Shown piece by piece: positions 5,771 through 7,670 of a stretch of DNA of 7,670 nt. A program made the position numbers and the translations under genes. Position 1 is the stretch's first letter. Every line of letters begins with the position of its first letter. The notes beneath the pieces are model-generated. The model had not been told where the DNA came from. It did no database searches and worked only from the letters and a program-made list of their open reading frames with translations. Location of the stretch: contig SFPF01000133.1 in the NCBI GenBank assembly GCA_004552155.1, positions 1 to 7,670 on the forward strand, read 5' to 3'. The stretch comes from Bacteroidales bacterium. GTDB taxonomy: Bacteria; Bacteroidota; Bacteroidia; Bacteroidales; Bacteroidaceae.

Positions 5771-7116
5771 TTAGTTAAGTGTTGGGTTATTAAGTTTTAT
5801 TAGTTTATTGCTATGCCGATTTATGCCGCACAGACGGCGTATTTTGTTCGGCAGGTCGGTGTTGTCCTGGAAGCCGTGGAACAGTTCGCTGCCGGCGCCG
5901 ATGGCAAACACCGGCACGAAGTCGCCCGAATGGCCGCTGGTGGTCCAGCCGATGCCGGTGTTAAGGTCGAGGATGCTGAATGTGCGAGCCACAAACTGGT
6001 TGAAGGTGGCGTAGAGAGTCTTTTTGTCGGCATTGTTGCGATTGACGAAAGTGGCTTCGAAAGCCTCGGTGAGCGCCTTGTCGTTCTTTTCGCTCACGGC
6101 GATGTGGCTGTATAGCCCGAGGTTGTCGGCGAGGTATTTCTTCATTTCGTCCCAGGTGACAGGTTGCTCGCGGTTGAGCATTTTGCGGCAGTCGGCTTGC
6201 ATCTGCTCGATTGACACGCGCTGATAGTTGAAGTTGCTCATGACGTGGTTATAGGGTCCGCCGCTCACGCCTGCAGCCATGCCGCCGGTGTTGTGGTCGG
6301 CAGTGACCACAATCAGCGTTTCGTCCTTGTGCTTGAGATAGAAGTCGTAAGCCACGCGAATGGCATTGTTGAAGTCGATTATTTCTTTCACCGAGGTGCC
6401 GGCGTCGTTGGCGTGCAGCGAGTGGTCGATGAGTCCGCCTTCAACCATTATGAAGAAGCGCTTGGGCGACACCTTCAGTTGGTGCTCGAGGCAAGCCCGG
6501 GTGATGAACGGCAGCGAGAGGTTTTCGGCGATGCTGTCGATGGCGTAGCCAATGTGGTCGATGGTTTCAGTGGTGTTCAGCAGCACCAGTTTGTCTTTAT
6601 TCTTGTTGGCTTCGTAGCCTTTAGGACCGTTGACAATGGTGTAACCGGCATCGGTGAGGATGGTTTTCACGTCTTTGCCGCCTTCGGGAGTCTTGCCGCG
6701 CAGGCGAGCTCCGGCAAACATGTTGTAGCCGCTTCGAGCCATGTCTTGCGCAATGTCGTAGAACATGTTTCGCTTAGGCACATGGGCATAGAAAGCGCCC
6801 GGGGTGGCATCGTCGGGGTCCACCGATGTGGCAATGGCAACGCCGTAGCCGCGGTCGTGCAGCTCCTTGGCGATGCTGGTCACAGGGTTGCCGTCGCCGT
6901 CTACGCCAAGCGCCGAGTTGTTGGTCTTATGCCCGGTGGAGAGTGCGGTGCCGGCAGCAGCCGAATCGGTGATGGTGTTGCTGTGCGAATACGAGGTGGC
7001 ATACGAAGCCACCATCCCATGCCGTCGCCAATAAAATAAAAAATGTACTTTGGTTGCTTGGCTGCCATTGAAATGGCAACGATTATGCAACACACAATGC
7101 TTAAAGCCTTTTTCAT
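5771..7116 (-). pseudogene. PhoA-type alkaline phosphatase, frameshifted by internal deletion
   Basis: Alkaline phosphatases release phosphate from phosphomonoesters outside the inner membrane. The ATG at 7116 gives a signal peptide (MKKALSIVCCIIVAISMAA) and then KYIFYFIGDGMG with the first metal-binding Asp. The frame breaks at about 7013-7018. The other frame continues MVASYATSYSHSN, TDSAAAGTALSTG (nucleophile Ser codon 6962-6964), VEGGLIDHSLHAND and VVTADHNTGGMAAG (metal ligands), and GHSGDFVPVF (last His ligand). It ends with a TAA at 5771-5773. The roughly 33 residues that family members carry between GDGMG and the SYATSYS-like segment are absent. Adding them would restore a normal length near 480. 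The net loss must be 1 modulo 3, about 100 bp. All catalytic residues remain, so either the gene is newly broken or the sequence is wrong here. It lies 39 nt after the GH3-family gene and 6 nt before GH97, in one likely operon. Confidence 0.88.
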
Positions 7117-7155
7117 AATGGTTTTCTTAAATAATGAGATGGTTATGATGTTGTG

Positions 7156-7670
7156 TTAATGATTCAGTTCGAGGAGCCGGTCGAGCAGTTTGCGGTCGTT
7201 GCACAGGCGCGGCACTTTGCGCTGTCCGCCGCGTTTGCCGGTCATTTCCAGCCAGTTGTCAAAGAGCCCCGGCTTGGCAATGGTGATGCGAGGCGGAGCC
7301 AGGAAGATGTCGTTGTAGCGTTTGGCTTCGTAGTCGGAATTTTCCTGCTTGAGGCAGGAGTCGAGCACTCGGGCAAAATGCTGCAGGCTGTCGGGCTCAC
7401 GGGTGAACTCGATGAGCCATTCGTGGCAGCCCTTGGCGGTTTCGGTGGTGAACACGGGCGCAGCGGTGTAGTCGGCAATCTGAGCGCCGGTGGCTTGACA
7501 GGCGGCTGTGATGGCTGCGTTGGCGTTATGTACCATCAGTTCCTCGCCAAAAGCGTTGATGAAGCTGCGCGTGCGCCCCACGATGCGTATTTTCAGTGGC
7601 GAGGTGCTTTCGATGCGCACCGTGTCGCCTATGCGGTAGCGCCACAAGCCGTTGCAGCTGCTAATCACCA
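7156..7670 (-). CDS. GH3 auxin-responsive-promoter family protein, C-terminal part
   Basis: The last 171 or so residues of a protein that starts outside the window; the frame is open to the edge, so the apparent GTG at 7668 is an internal Val. NGLWRYRIGDTV is the adenylate-forming-enzyme motif of the GH3 family, followed by IRIVGRTRSFINAFGEELMV and a C-terminal domain with NSDYEAKRYNDI and GGQRKVPRL. Plant GH3 proteins join amino acids to acyl acids through an acyl-adenylate. The role of the Bacteroidetes homologues, usually about 500 aa, is not established. No deletion is seen. It precedes the phosphatase gene by 39 nt on the same strand and is probably the upstream member of that transcript. 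Confidence 0.88.
   Translation of the reverse strand, partial: VISSCNGLWRYRIGDTVRIESTSPLKIRIVGRTRSFINAFGEELMVHNANAAITAACQATGAQIADYTAAPVFTTETAKGCHEWLIEFTREPDSLQHFARVLDSCLKQENSDYEAKRYNDIFLAPPRITIAKPGLFDNWLEMTGKRGGQRKVPRLCNDRKLLDRLLELNH

Noticed and set aside
3941..5803. A 620-codon open frame on the plus strand, antisense to GH97
   Set aside because: Its length follows from the G/C-rich codon bias of GH97 on the other strand. The protein is an unbroken His/Val/Ala/Gly-rich string with no recognisable domain, whereas the minus-strand product has clear GH97 motifs.
6245..7039. A 264-codon plus-strand frame across the alkaline phosphatase
   Set aside because: Same shadow effect: Val/Gly/His-rich, no domain, and it lies opposite conserved catalytic motifs.
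1..7670. CRISPR array, tRNA, rRNA or defence genes
   Set aside because: No regularly spaced repeats, cloverleaf-like or rRNA-like sequence, or defence-type domain was seen on either strand.

Overview
The window reads as a metagenome-style contig made of two unequal parts. Positions 1 to about 395 look like a Firmicutes-type fragment: a lower-GC plus-strand piece of an ECF-transporter S-component-like membrane protein. From about 400 to 7670 the DNA looks like Bacteroidales, possibly Muribaculaceae or Prevotella-like. The reasons are GC-rich codon usage, -7 boxes of the TAnnTTTG type in front of genes, GH29 and GH97 glycosidases with secretion or lipoprotein signals, a BASS-family transporter and a bacterial GH3-auxin-like protein. 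The join falls inside the C-terminal part of the GH29 gene and is most simply an assembly or amplification chimera.

Layout of the Bacteroidales part. (1) A minus-strand alpha-L-fucosidase (GH29) lipoprotein gene, cut at its 3' end by the join and frameshifted near its 5' end. (2) A roughly 500 bp AT-rich intergenic region holding a promoter-plus-terminator unit on the minus strand, which may encode a small RNA or a leader. (3) A 54-codon minus-strand ORF with its own promoter, divergent from a plus-strand 94-aa membrane protein. (4) A minus-strand BASS-type transporter whose 3' end overlaps the 94-aa gene by 25 bp. (5) A minus-strand cluster in transcription order: GH3-family protein (5' part outside the window), PhoA-type alkaline phosphatase (frameshifted), then GH97 glycosidase. 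These are spaced 39 and 6 nt apart and are followed by a strong hairpin.

The enzymes suggest scavenging of host or plant glycans and phosphate: a secreted phosphatase, a secreted retaining-type GH97 (probably alpha-galactosidase-like) and a fucosidase. No SusC/SusD pair is in view, so a complete polysaccharide utilisation locus is not shown.

The most unusual feature is that three separate enzyme genes (GH29, GH97, alkaline phosphatase) each lack an internal segment, estimated at about 47, 75-80 and 100 bp. Their flanks are otherwise well conserved and the joins are clean. The transporter, the GH3-like part and the small genes show no such loss. With the chimeric join at about 395, this points to systematic small-deletion artefacts or to recent decay, and affects how far the annotated start codons and lengths can be trusted. 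I see no convincing new defence, mobile or biosynthetic system. The best candidate for something undescribed is the intergenic RNA unit at 1635-1786.
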